From NCBI RefSeq assembly GCF_031834595.1, contig NZ_CP115541.1, forward strand, positions 4,210,501 through 4,274,500: a stretch of 64,000 nucleotides of DNA, given 5' to 3'. Source of the DNA: Stenotrophomonas oahuensis (GTDB lineage Bacteria; Pseudomonadota; Gammaproteobacteria; Xanthomonadales; Xanthomonadaceae). Below the pieces are notes generated by a model, which had not been told where the DNA came from, did no database searches, and saw only the letters and a list, made by a program, of their open reading frames with translations. Positions 1 through 7,594 of this stretch are shown here, piece after piece. Position 1 is the first letter of the stretch. Each line of letters starts with the position of its first letter. A program made the translations under genes and the position numbers.

Positions 1-27
1 CCGTGTTTCTTCGATTGATTTCTTCGA

Positions 28-270
28 TTGTGGAACAGGGTTCGCGGTTCTGGTGAGCCAGACGCGACAGCCCCCTTGTCGCACAGGGGTTCCGAAGAAC
101 ACGTCGTTTTTGCCTGTTTCAATGCGATTGCGGAAGGCGCACTGTCTGCGTCGGGTTTAGTAGCCCTTCCACAAGCCATAATGTTCGCGCATCCCGAGTC
201 GGGAGGGTGGTTAATACAACACCCTTTTTGGGGGAATACGCCACACCGTGTGCTTGTGGACGGCTACTAA
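28..270 (+). CDS. Doubtful small ORF overlapping a structured RNA region
   Basis: An 80-codon open frame runs into the structured region ahead of the SymE-like gene. It resembles, from memory only, the short Ash/Icd-like ORFs annotated next to C4-type antisense RNAs in prophages. Such ORFs often exist because the RNA is conserved rather than the protein. I see no clear ribosome-binding site before its ATG, and no domain. It is listed because it fills the leader of the next gene; it may be untranslated. Confidence 0.2.
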   Translation: MWNRVRGSGEPDATAPLSHRGSEEHVVFACFNAIAEGALSASGLVALPQAIMFAHPESGGWLIQHPFWGNTPHRVLVDGY

Positions 271-303
271 CCTCCCGACCCCTCTCGCCGCAATGGCGAG
301 AGG
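150..303 (+). ncRNA. C4-antisense-like structured leader region
   Basis: Bases 150-175 and 253-279 are long imperfect inverted repeats: the reverse complement of the second arm reads gtcgggaggttagtagcc and the first arm reads gtcgggtttagtagccc. The 3' part of the second arm (cctcccgac, 271-279) can instead pair perfectly with 198-206 (gtcgggagg), so two mutually exclusive folds exist. A perfect 9-bp hairpin with a 5-nt loop follows at 281-303, ending 25 nt before the next start codon. The ggctactaacctcc core is reminiscent of the C4 antisense RNAs of phages P1/P7/P4 and related prophages (recalled, not searched). The region could be a small RNA, its target, or a cis-acting attenuator. Confidence 0.45.
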
Positions 304-328
304 TCTTCCAGAACAATGGAGACTGTGT

Positions 329-655
329 ATGCGCAATACCGATTTTGATAACGACGACACCACACCCAAGGCGGAACGCTGCAAGTGCTGCAACAGCGTG
401 CTCCGGCCGCCGCACCTTCCGCACAAGCCCGCGCCGTTCCTGCTGCTGCATGGGGCGTGGATGACCCATGTGGGCATCGCGGTGGGTTCGCGGGTGCGGG
501 TTGAAGGCGGACCGGGCCAGATCAAGGTCACCCTGGTGGGGCCGCCGCGACGGGTGCGTTCGGTGATTCCGGAGGGGCCGACCGGTGAGGTGCGCCACGT
601 GCATTACGTGGACGTGCACGCGGATCCCATTCCGCCCATGCCGTCTGCGGCGTAA
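329..655 (+). CDS. SymE-like type I toxin family protein
   Basis: The 108-residue product has the SymE core: a segment HGAWMTHVGIAVGSRVRVEG followed by PGQIKVTLV (about residues 41-70). This matches the family pattern of an aromatic/hydrophobic stretch, G(x)G, V-x-V and G-x-I-x-(I/V), an AbrB-like fold. E. coli SymE is an SOS-induced RNA-cleaving or nucleoid-acting toxin held down by an antisense RNA. Here the N-terminus carries a CKCC cluster (residues 18-21), and the C-terminal 40 residues are family-poor. The ATG at 329 was chosen because ggaga lies 6 nt upstream; an in-frame ATG at 248 lies inside the structured leader. That leader suggests RNA-level control. It stands alone with no partner protein gene. 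Confidence 0.6.
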   Translation: MRNTDFDNDDTTPKAERCKCCNSVLRPPHLPHKPAPFLLLHGAWMTHVGIAVGSRVRVEGGPGQIKVTLVGPPRRVRSVIPEGPTGEVRHVHYVDVHADPIPPMPSAA

Positions 656-671
656 CGCAGGATAGAACGGA

Positions 672-698
672 GGTGTCCGACCGGCCGGCGGACACACC
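672..698. repeat. Inverted repeat after the SymE-like gene
   Basis: The arms ggtgtccg and cggacacacc enclose 9 nt just after the SymE-like stop codon. It could end transcription by a hairpin, but no T run follows, so a factor-independent terminator is not shown. Confidence 0.35.
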
Positions 699-779
699 GT
701 TGTGACACCCCTTGCGTGTCAACGTTTCGCCCCACCATGCGGTACGCTGCAACCCACCTGCCCGCCCGGAACGCCGCCT

Positions 780-2654
780 GTGAAGCCACGTCCGTCCGCC
801 CTCGCCTTATGCCTTGCCCTCTGCACCGCCCTGCCGCCCGGCATCGCCCTGGCCCAGGACGAACCGGTGGCCACCGCCGCCGAAGAGGCCAGCGCCTACA
901 ACACCCTGCTGGACGCGCAGACCATGGCGGCAATCAACGCCGATCCGGAACTGCGCACGCTGCTGGGCCTCAATGGCGGACCGGCCGGTGACACCTCAGA
1001 CCAGCTCACCGACGTGTCGCTGGAACGGCGCGCGATCAACCGGCAGATGCTGGCCGACAATCTGGCCGCGTTGAAGGCCTGGAAAGGCCCGCCGCTGGAT
1101 GCGCAGCAGCGGCTGAGCGACGGCCTGGCGCGCTGGTTCTACCAGTCACAGATCGACCTGATGGCGGTGCCGTGGAGCGCGGCATGGCTGCCGGTGGGCG
1201 GCAGCACCTATGCCATCGACCAGTTGTTCAGCCTGCCGGTGAACCTGCCGCAGTTCTTCGACAATCAACACGCGGTGACCGACCTCACCAGCGCCGAGCA
1301 CTACATCGCCCGCTTGAACGCACTGGGCCCGAAGCTGGACCAGGTGCTGGCAAACGCCGACCTGCAAGCCGAACACGGTGTGGTGCCGCCAGAAGTCGCA
1401 CTCGAGGGGGCGGCCAACCAGTTCCGCACGCTGCTGGAACCGGCCCCGAAGGACAGCCTGTGGGTGACCTCGTTCCGGCGCAAGCTTGAAAAGGTACCCT
1501 CGATCAAGCCGGCCGAACGCGCAGCGCTGGTCGCGCAGGCCATTGCCGCCGTCAGCACCTCGGTGAATCCCGGCTACCAGCGCCTGCTCGAGCGCAGCGA
1601 GGCGCTGTTGGCCACGCATCCGGGCAACACCGGCATGTGGTCGCTACCAAACGGCGATGCCTACTACGATGCGGCGCTGCGCTGGTACACCAGCACCAAC
1701 CTGGGGGCGGACGCGATCCATCAGATCGGCCTGAATGAGGTGGCCCGGCTGGAAACGGCGATGGACGAACGTCTGCGCCAGCTCGGCCTTGAAGAAGGCA
1801 GCGTGGCCGAACGCGTGCAGGCGCTGGCTGCGGACCCGCGCTACACCTATGCCGACAGCGACGCCGGCCGCGCCGAGGTGCTTGCCGACATCGAAAAGCG
1901 CCTGCGTGCGCTGGACCCGATCCTGCCGGACTACTTCGGCCTGCTGCCGTCACAGAAGCTGCTGGTTCAACCGGTACCAGCGCACATGCAGGCCACCTCA
2001 CCCGGCGGTTACTACTATCCGCCGGCGATGGACGGCTCGCGCCCGGGTACGTTCTTCATAAACCTGGGGGACATGAAGGCCAATACGCGCTGGAGCGTGC
2101 CGACGCTTACCTATCACGAAGGGGCACCGGGACATCACTTCCAGATTGCGATTGGCCAGACCCTGGAGCACCTGCCGATGCTGCGCCGCAGCCTCAACCC
2201 CAGTGCCTTCAGTGAAGGCTGGGCGCTGTATGCGGAACAGTTGATGGCCGAGGCCGGGGTTTACGAGGACAACCCGGCGGGCGACCTGGGCCGGCTGCAG
2301 GCCGAGATGTTCCGCTCGGTGCGGCTGGTGCTGGACACCGGCCTGCACCGCAAGCGCTGGACGCTGGAGCAGGCGATGGCCTACATGCAGGAGAAAACCG
2401 GCATGACCGAGGCCGAGGTGCGGGTGGAAGTGAACCGGTATCTGGTGCAGCCTGGGCAGGCGTCGTCGTACAAGATGGGGCATCTGCGTTTGCTGGAGCT
2501 GCGCGAGCAGGCGAAGCAGCAACTGGGAGATCGCTTTGACATCCGCCGGTTCCATGACCTGATTCTGGGCAATGGGGCGATGCCGATGACGGTGGTGACG
2601 CAGGCGGTGGACGCGTGGGTGGCGGAAGGCGGGGGGAACCCTCCCCCTCGGTAA
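780..2654 (+). CDS. DUF885 family secreted metallopeptidase-like protein
   Basis: A 624-residue protein when read from a GTG that directly precedes a clean signal peptide (KPRPSALALCLALCTALPPG...ALA, cleavage near residue 25). The longer frame to an upstream ATG adds 26 residues that spoil the signal, so GTG is preferred although the ribosome-binding site is weak. The family hallmark YHEGAPGHHFQ lies around residues 444-454. This HExxxHH-type zinc-binding motif is typical of DUF885, a clan of carboxypeptidase-like zinc metalloproteins. The C-terminal segment with SYKMGHLRLLELREQA is also typical. It probably hydrolyses peptides in the periplasm; the substrate is unknown. It lies 89 bp upstream of the DUF2092 gene and may be its own transcription unit. 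Confidence 0.85.
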   Translation: MKPRPSALALCLALCTALPPGIALAQDEPVATAAEEASAYNTLLDAQTMAAINADPELRTLLGLNGGPAGDTSDQLTDVSLERRAINRQMLADNLAALKAWKGPPLDAQQRLSDGLARWFYQSQIDLMAVPWSAAWLPVGGSTYAIDQLFSLPVNLPQFFDNQHAVTDLTSAEHYIARLNALGPKLDQVLANADLQAEHGVVPPEVALEGAANQFRTLLEPAPKDSLWVTSFRRKLEKVPSIKPAERAALVAQAIAAVSTSVNPGYQRLLERSEALLATHPGNTGMWSLPNGDAYYDAALRWYTSTNLGADAIHQIGLNEVARLETAMDERLRQLGLEEGSVAERVQALAADPRYTYADSDAGRAEVLADIEKRLRALDPILPDYFGLLPSQKLLVQPVPAHMQATSPGGYYYPPAMDGSRPGTFFINLGDMKANTRWSVPTLTYHEGAPGHHFQIAIGQTLEHLPMLRRSLNPSAFSEGWALYAEQLMAEAGVYEDNPAGDLGRLQAEMFRSVRLVLDTGLHRKRWTLEQAMAYMQEKTGMTEAEVRVEVNRYLVQPGQASSYKMGHLRLLELREQAKQQLGDRFDIRRFHDLILGNGAMPMTVVTQAVDAWVAEGGGNPPPR

Positions 2655-2743
2655 TTTTACTGGTGGCTCCTCGGTGTATCTCCGCTTGTTCGTGCCGCCC
2701 GGCCTGCGCAATGTGACGCTTTGGGACGGACACGGAGCGTGCC

Positions 2744-3520
2744 ATGCACTCATTGCGTCGCTGCCTGATGGGCATGGTGATCCTGACCGCCGGGTTGCTG
2801 GCCGCCCCGGCGGCCTCAGCAGCCGCAGATCCTGCCATCGACCCCGCCGCGATCACGGCGGTAGAACAGATGGGCAAGGCGCTGCGGGCGCTGCCGAAGT
2901 TCGCACTCACCGCCAGCACGCGCACCGAATACGTGCTGGATGATGGCCAGAAGCTGTCGCTGGCGGGAACGGTGAACTACAAGGTGCTCGGCGCGGACCA
3001 CTTCTTCGTGGAGATTCTCAGCGACCAGCAGCACCGGCAGCTGTTCTACGACGGCCACACCCTCACCCTGTTCGCGCCGCGCCTGAAGTACTACACCACG
3101 GTGGAGAATCTGGATCGCAGCAGCCAGGCGCTGGTGGCCGATGCGGCCACCGAGCTGGGCGTGGAGTTCCCGCTGGCGGACCTGTTCCTGTGGGGTACGC
3201 TGGCCTTCCCGACCACCTCATTCCAGTCCGCCTTGAAGGTCGGCAGCGAAACGATTGAGGGCGACGCCACCGACCATTTCGCGTTCCGCCAGCCGGGCGT
3301 GGATTGGCAGGTGTGGATCTCGCGGCGTACGAATCTTCCACGCGAGGTGCAGATCACCAGCCACAGTGACCCTGCCCTGCCCACCTATCAAGCCACACTG
3401 GACTGGGATACGCGGCGGGCGATCAGCACGGCGGATGTGACCTTCAAACCCGGCGATGCAACCCGCATCGCCTTCGTGCCGGCGGTGGCGGTGGTCGATG
3501 ACACGGCGGGAGGTCGCTGA
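2744..3520 (+). CDS. DUF2092 periplasmic protein (copy A)
   Basis: A 258-residue secreted protein with a signal peptide ending at AAPAASAAA (about residue 27). The mature part matches the DUF2092 family: YDGHTLTLFAPRLKYY, FPLADLFLWGT and GVDWQVWISRRTNLPRE. These read like a LolA/LolB-type half-barrel that could bind a lipid or hydrophobic ligand (fold inference). The ATG is preceded by ggagcgtgcc. The gene is followed after 1 nt by the Pro/Gly-repeat gene, then by DUF1254 and a tiny membrane protein, forming one operon. A second copy with the same motifs lies at 10063-10881 on the other strand. Function is unknown in the family. Confidence 0.85.
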   Translation: MHSLRRCLMGMVILTAGLLAAPAASAAADPAIDPAAITAVEQMGKALRALPKFALTASTRTEYVLDDGQKLSLAGTVNYKVLGADHFFVEILSDQQHRQLFYDGHTLTLFAPRLKYYTTVENLDRSSQALVADAATELGVEFPLADLFLWGTLAFPTTSFQSALKVGSETIEGDATDHFAFRQPGVDWQVWISRRTNLPREVQITSHSDPALPTYQATLDWDTRRAISTADVTFKPGDATRIAFVPAVAVVDDTAGGR

Positions 3521-3521
3521 G

Positions 3522-4133
3522 ATGGCCATCCTCTCGTTGCGACACACGCTGCTGAGCGCAGTGCTGGTATCCCTTGCTGCCGCCACGCTGGCACCGGATG
3601 CACACGCGCGGCCGGGGTTGCGTGGTTTCGCGCACCCGTCCATCTCGCACGCCGGTGGCTTTGGCGGCGGTGGCTTCAGCGGTGGCGGGCACGGCGGCTT
3701 CACTCCGCATCCCGGACCGGGCCCTGCGCCTCGTCCGGGCCCCGGTCCACGTCCGGGTCCGGGTCCAGGGCCGGGTCCACATCCTGACCCTGGTCCGCAC
3801 CCTGGGCCTGGCCCTGGTCCCCACCCTGGCCCTGGACCGCATCCGCCAGGTCCGGGTCCGGGTCCCGGCCCTGGCCCTCATCCGCCGGGTCCACGTCCGC
3901 CGCCGCCTCCACCTCCGCCGTACTGGGACCATCCGTTCTGGGACGCGGCCGCATTCGGTGCGGGCGTGGCAGTGACCTCAGCCATGATCGGCTCGATCGT
4001 GTACAGCCTGCCTGCCGACTGCACCACCGTCATCGTCAACGGCATCGGCTACCAGCAATGCAGCAATGGCTGGTACCAGCCGCAGTACATGGGAACCACG
4101 GTGCAGTACGTGGTGGTGGACGCACCGCAATGA
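3522..4133 (+). CDS. Secreted Pro/Gly-repeat protein with conserved C-terminal domain (copy A)
   Basis: A 203-residue product with a signal peptide (ending near DAHA, residue 26), a short Gly-rich patch, about 70 residues of PGPG/PHPGP repeats, and a conserved C-terminal module of about 65 residues. The module includes WDHPFWD, IGSIVYSLPADC, GIGYQQCSNGWYQPQY and VQYVVVDAP. The same module ends the protein at 9510-10061, where the middle is instead rich in Asn, Arg, Asp and His. The start follows the DUF2092 stop by one base (tgagatg), so the two are probably translationally coupled. The repeat suggests an extended wall- or periplasm-spanning linker. The module resembles small uncharacterised DUF6515-like domains; this naming is uncertain. 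Confidence 0.8.
   Translation: MAILSLRHTLLSAVLVSLAAATLAPDAHARPGLRGFAHPSISHAGGFGGGGFSGGGHGGFTPHPGPGPAPRPGPGPRPGPGPGPGPHPDPGPHPGPGPGPHPGPGPHPPGPGPGPGPGPHPPGPRPPPPPPPPYWDHPFWDAAAFGAGVAVTSAMIGSIVYSLPADCTTVIVNGIGYQQCSNGWYQPQYMGTTVQYVVVDAPQ
3711..3920 (+). repeat. Coding repeat for Pro-Gly-rich linker
   Basis: Imperfect tandem 6- and 12-bp units (ccgggtccgggt and variants) encode the PG/PH repeats of the surrounding gene. Such tracts change length readily by slippage in whole codon pairs, so the linker length probably varies between strains. Confidence 0.8.
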
Positions 4134-4146
4134 AGGGAGCACGACC

Positions 4147-5154
4147 ATGCCACGACTGAAGCGCACGGCCTTTGCGATGGCGCTCGCGGCGACCGCGCTC
4201 GCCGGTCTGCCGGGTTGCCGTCCGGCGTCGATTGCGCGGGCGACGACGCCGAGTACCGGTGGCGCGTTGGCCGGTGCATCCGAGCTGCCTGCACGACGAG
4301 CGCTGGCGCGGGAGCTCTATGTGGCGGGTGTTCCGCTGCTGGCGCGTTATGCGGTGGTGCATGCGCGGAATATTGATCGTGGTGGTGCGGAGTATCAGGG
4401 GCCGTTGAATGTGTTGCATTGGGTGACGGATTCCGCGGAGAGCAGCCGGGCAGAGCCCGGCTCTACGGTGTCCGCGAGTCTGGATCTGCGCGCCGAGCCG
4501 GTGGTGGTGCGCGTGCCTGCACTGCCGGCCGAGCGCACCTACGTGTTGCAGTTGACCGACCTGCAGGCGTCGGTGCCGGCGCAGATCAGCAGCCGCAGCA
4601 CGGGCAACCAGGCCGGTGATTACCTGGTGGTGGGCCCGGGCTGGCACGGTGAGGTACCGGTAGGCATCGTTGATGTGATCCATGCCGATACCACATTGGT
4701 CAGTGTCAGCGGTTGGGTGCAGGGGCTGGACAGCGATAGCGCACGGATCCAGCAGACACTGCAGCGGGGCTTTCAAGTGAAGCCGCTGTCCCGGCATCTC
4801 GCCATTGCGCCACCGCCCGCCACGCTCGATGACTGGCCGCAGCCCTTGCCTGCCGATATGGCGCGGCATTCGGCGCTGTTCTTTGCACAGCTGGAGGCCT
4901 TGCTGTCGTTCGCACCGGCGCAACCCGGCGAGGTGGATATTCGCCAGCGCCTGCAGCAGTTGGAGGTCACTCCACGCAGCACACTGGCGCAGGCCGCCAC
5001 CCGCGCCCTGCGCGAAGGCATGGCGGACGGGCAGCGCGAGATCGACCAGCGCCGCGCGGCACTCAGTGGCTGCGATGCTGGCGACGCGGATGCCGCGCAC
5101 AGCGATGCCATCACGCGTGCCTGTGCCGCGCAGCGCACATCGCAGGAGGGGTGA
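4147..5154 (+). CDS. DUF1254 domain protein, interrupted by a REP palindrome
   Basis: A 335-residue exported protein; a possible lipobox-like LPGC sits near residue 24. Residues about 110-210 match DUF1254: EPVVVRVPALPAERTYVLQL, GDYLVVGPGWHGEVP and GLDSDSARIQQTLQRGFQVKPL. DUF1254 proteins are exported and often paired with a DUF1214 domain, which is missing here. Just upstream of the core, a GTAG-type palindrome is read in frame as SSRAEPGST, where other members usually carry a conserved DTLYS-like segment. The domain may therefore be locally altered. agggagc lies 7 nt before the ATG. It is third in the operon; the next gene starts inside its stop codon. Confidence 0.75.
   Translation: MPRLKRTAFAMALAATALAGLPGCRPASIARATTPSTGGALAGASELPARRALARELYVAGVPLLARYAVVHARNIDRGGAEYQGPLNVLHWVTDSAESSRAEPGSTVSASLDLRAEPVVVRVPALPAERTYVLQLTDLQASVPAQISSRSTGNQAGDYLVVGPGWHGEVPVGIVDVIHADTTLVSVSGWVQGLDSDSARIQQTLQRGFQVKPLSRHLAIAPPPATLDDWPQPLPADMARHSALFFAQLEALLSFAPAQPGEVDIRQRLQQLEVTPRSTLAQAATRALREGMADGQREIDQRRAALSGCDAGDADAAHSDAITRACAAQRTSQEG
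4444..4466 (-). repeat. GTAG-type REP palindrome inside a coding sequence
   Basis: On the minus strand it reads gtag, then agccgggc, a 3-nt loop and gcccggct: the GTAG-hairpin architecture of Stenotrophomonas REPs. It lies entirely within the DUF1254 gene and keeps the frame open. Confidence 0.7.
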
Positions 5155-5330
5155 TGCCACAGCATCCCTGGCTCTGGATGGCCGCGCTGTTCCTTGTGCC
5201 GTTGATGGCGGCGCTGGTGGTGAGCCTGATCGTGCGCAAGCGAGGGCTGCGCGCGAATGCGGTGCTGGCGTGGTTTGTGCTGGTGTGCTGGATCGGGGCG
5301 CTGACGGTGATCTGGTTGCAGGTTACGTGA
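5154..5330 (+). CDS. 58-residue protein with two membrane helices
   Basis: A small protein starting MPQHPWLWMAALFLVPLMAA with a second hydrophobic helix (VLAWFVLVCWIGALTVIWLQ) separated by a basic loop RKRGLR. The positive loop predicts a hairpin with both ends outside the cytoplasm. Its ATG overlaps the stop of the DUF1254 gene (tgatg), and gcaggagggg serves as ribosome-binding site. The coupling, codon use and clean hydrophobic pattern support a real gene. It ends 2 bp before the convergent patatin gene stop. No family recognised; it may anchor or assist the exported proteins of its operon. Confidence 0.7.
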   Translation: MPQHPWLWMAALFLVPLMAALVVSLIVRKRGLRANAVLAWFVLVCWIGALTVIWLQVT

Positions 5331-5332
5331 CG

Positions 5333-7594
5333 TTACAAGGTCTGGCCCAATTCGATGAACACCACGCGTTCGCCGCCTTCGCGCATGCCCATGCCGAAGA
5401 TCAACGGGCCAATCCAGGAATCGAAGCCGAGGAACAGGCTGCCGTTCCAGATACCGTCTTCCAGCGACATGTCGCTGCGCCGCTGCCAGGCGTTGCCGTA
5501 TTCCACGGTGCCACCGACCTGCGCCGAACGCCCCAGCACTTTGCCCAGCTCATAGGTGTAACCCACAAACCCCAACGCGTAATGCTGTCCGGTCAACTGG
5601 TTGTGCTGGAAGCCGGCCAATCGCCAGCGTCCGCCCAGCCGGTACAGGTTCTGCACCGGGGCCTCACCGGAAGCCGTGACGTGATAGCGCAGCCCCAGCT
5701 GTACCGCCTGCTTGCCGAACGGGAACGCGCCGACAGCGTCCAGATCGACCTGCCCGAAGCGGGTATCGGCCCCCAGCGCCTCGCGCGACTGGTAGGTGCC
5801 CAGGGTGGCCAGGAAACCGTCACGCGGGAAGTACAGGCTGTCGATGTTGTCGTACGTCGCGCTGGCGGTGAACGCACCTTCGTCGAAGTCGGTGCGCGGT
5901 ATGGTCGGGTCACCCACCTCGACCTTGGCATTGCCGCGATAGCGCTCCACCCCAACACGCAGGGCAAGAACGTTGGATACCTCGCGCACCAGGCCGATCG
6001 ACGCGCCCGTGCGCTGCACCCGGAACCGCGCGATCTTGTTGTCATCGTCATCATCGAACAGGTTGAAGGACCGGGTCTGGAAGCCACCCGCGGCTTCGAA
6101 GCCGTAACGATTGTGCAGGTCGAACGGATGGTAGTAGCTGCCGGTCAGCGCCGGCTCGCTGCCCACCTGCAGGGTCACCCGCGCTTCGGCCCCATACGGC
6201 GACAGGGGTGCGAACAGCAGCCCGGCGCGCAGGTTGCTTTCGTGGTTGCCTTCAAAGTCGTTGCTGATGGTCCAGCCGGCCTGCAGATAGGCGGGGCCAT
6301 TCGGCTTGGCGCGTGCGCTGATGCGTACCCCGGCCTGGCCGTCGCGCTCGATCTGTTCGTAGCTGAAGCTCGCCAGGGTATCCATGCCATAGCCGCGCAG
6401 GATGCCTTGCTGCATGGCTTCGCTATCCAATGGTTTGCCCACCTCCACCGGCAGGTAGGACAGCAGCACGGCATCGGCATAGCCGGTCTGGTTGTCGACC
6501 TCGATGAACGCAATCGGCGCGGGCGCGGCCGACACCGCCCGCTGCTGCCGGGCCACCTGCCATTGCTGATATGCCGCGGACGGCTGCGAGAAGGCGCGCA
6601 GGGCCGGAGCAGCAGCATCGGCAGCCTGCTGGCCGATCTGCAATGCCAGGGGGGCCTTGTTGAAATCACCGGTAGCCACCTGCCCGGTCAGCGGTGGCGT
6701 GATCAGCAGATCCTGTGCTCCCAACGTAGCCAGTTGCTGATTCGCGTTGCGAGTGGTGAGGAAGCCACTGAGCTGTCCGATCACATCCAGCAGGCTGGCA
6801 TCCTGGTCCAGCTCGCTCAGTGGCGTGCCCACGTCCACGGCGATGACCCGCTCGGCCCCCATGGCGCGCACCACGTCCACCGGCACGTTGTCGGCGACGC
6901 CGCCATCCAGCAGCACGCGACCGTCAACGCTCACCGGACGGAAAATGCCGGGCAAGGACATGCTGGCGCGCATCGCCATCGGCAGGTTGCCGTGCGACAA
7001 CACCACCGCCTGGCCGGTATTGAGGTCGGTGGCCACGGCGCGATAGGGAGTCGCCAGCTTGTCAAAGTCACTGCTGATGCGGCTGCCGCCGGTGGCGCGC
7101 TCGAACAGCGCGATCAGGCGTTCGCCCTGCGACACACCGCCGGACACCTGCACGCGTTTGCCGGCACCGCCCAGGCCGATGCCCACCGCCGTCATCTGGG
7201 TGTAGTCGTCGCCCTTGCGACGCAAAGAACGATCGCGGCGCGGCAGGGTGTCGCTGAACATCGCCATCCATTCGGTATCCAGCACCACCTGCTCTATCTG
7301 CGCCGGGCTCTGACCCGAGGCATACAACGCACCTACCAGCGCACCGGCGCTGGTGCCGGCAATGCAGTCCACTGGAATGTTCAGCTCCTCCAGCTTGCGC
7401 AGGATGCGCACGTGGGCAATGCCACGCGCCCCACCTCCACCCATCGCCAGGCCAATCCGCGGCCGGGTGTCACCGGCCACGCGCACGCCGCAACTGTTGC
7501 CGGTGGGCATGTTGACCACGTCCACCGCCTGCGCCGCTGCGGAAGCGCACAGCAGCGCGAACAATGCGATCCATCGAGCCACGTTCAGCGCCAT
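5333..7594 (-). CDS. PlpD-like patatin phospholipase with POTRA and outer-membrane barrel
   Basis: A 753-residue protein with the architecture of PlpD (type Vd secretion): signal peptide (about 1-24), patatin lipase domain (about 45-330), one POTRA-like domain (about 340-410) and a C-terminal 16-strand-type barrel (about 420-753). The lipase parts are intact: oxyanion loop GGGGARG at 52-58, nucleophile elbow GTSAG with Ser82, and the dyad aspartate in DGG at 230-232. It should act as a lipase A1-type enzyme displayed on, or released from, the outer membrane. The start lies within the end of the upstream barrel gene (10-bp overlap), so the two are co-transcribed and probably coupled. Confidence 0.9.
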   Translation of the reverse strand: MALNVARWIALFALLCASAAAQAVDVVNMPTGNSCGVRVAGDTRPRIGLAMGGGGARGIAHVRILRKLEELNIPVDCIAGTSAGALVGALYASGQSPAQIEQVVLDTEWMAMFSDTLPRRDRSLRRKGDDYTQMTAVGIGLGGAGKRVQVSGGVSQGERLIALFERATGGSRISSDFDKLATPYRAVATDLNTGQAVVLSHGNLPMAMRASMSLPGIFRPVSVDGRVLLDGGVADNVPVDVVRAMGAERVIAVDVGTPLSELDQDASLLDVIGQLSGFLTTRNANQQLATLGAQDLLITPPLTGQVATGDFNKAPLALQIGQQAADAAAPALRAFSQPSAAYQQWQVARQQRAVSAAPAPIAFIEVDNQTGYADAVLLSYLPVEVGKPLDSEAMQQGILRGYGMDTLASFSYEQIERDGQAGVRISARAKPNGPAYLQAGWTISNDFEGNHESNLRAGLLFAPLSPYGAEARVTLQVGSEPALTGSYYHPFDLHNRYGFEAAGGFQTRSFNLFDDDDDNKIARFRVQRTGASIGLVREVSNVLALRVGVERYRGNAKVEVGDPTIPRTDFDEGAFTASATYDNIDSLYFPRDGFLATLGTYQSREALGADTRFGQVDLDAVGAFPFGKQAVQLGLRYHVTASGEAPVQNLYRLGGRWRLAGFQHNQLTGQHYALGFVGYTYELGKVLGRSAQVGGTVEYGNAWQRRSDMSLEDGIWNGSLFLGFDSWIGPLIFGMGMREGGERVVFIELGQTL

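Noticed and set aside
780..2654. Upstream ATG at 702 as start of the DUF885 gene
   Set aside because: It adds 26 residues before an otherwise ideal signal peptide and overlaps the inverted-repeat region after the SymE-like gene.
3711..3920. Collagen-like gene fragment
   Set aside because: The repeat lacks the strict Gly-x-y triplet of collagen-like proteins; it is a Pro-Gly/Pro-His linker.
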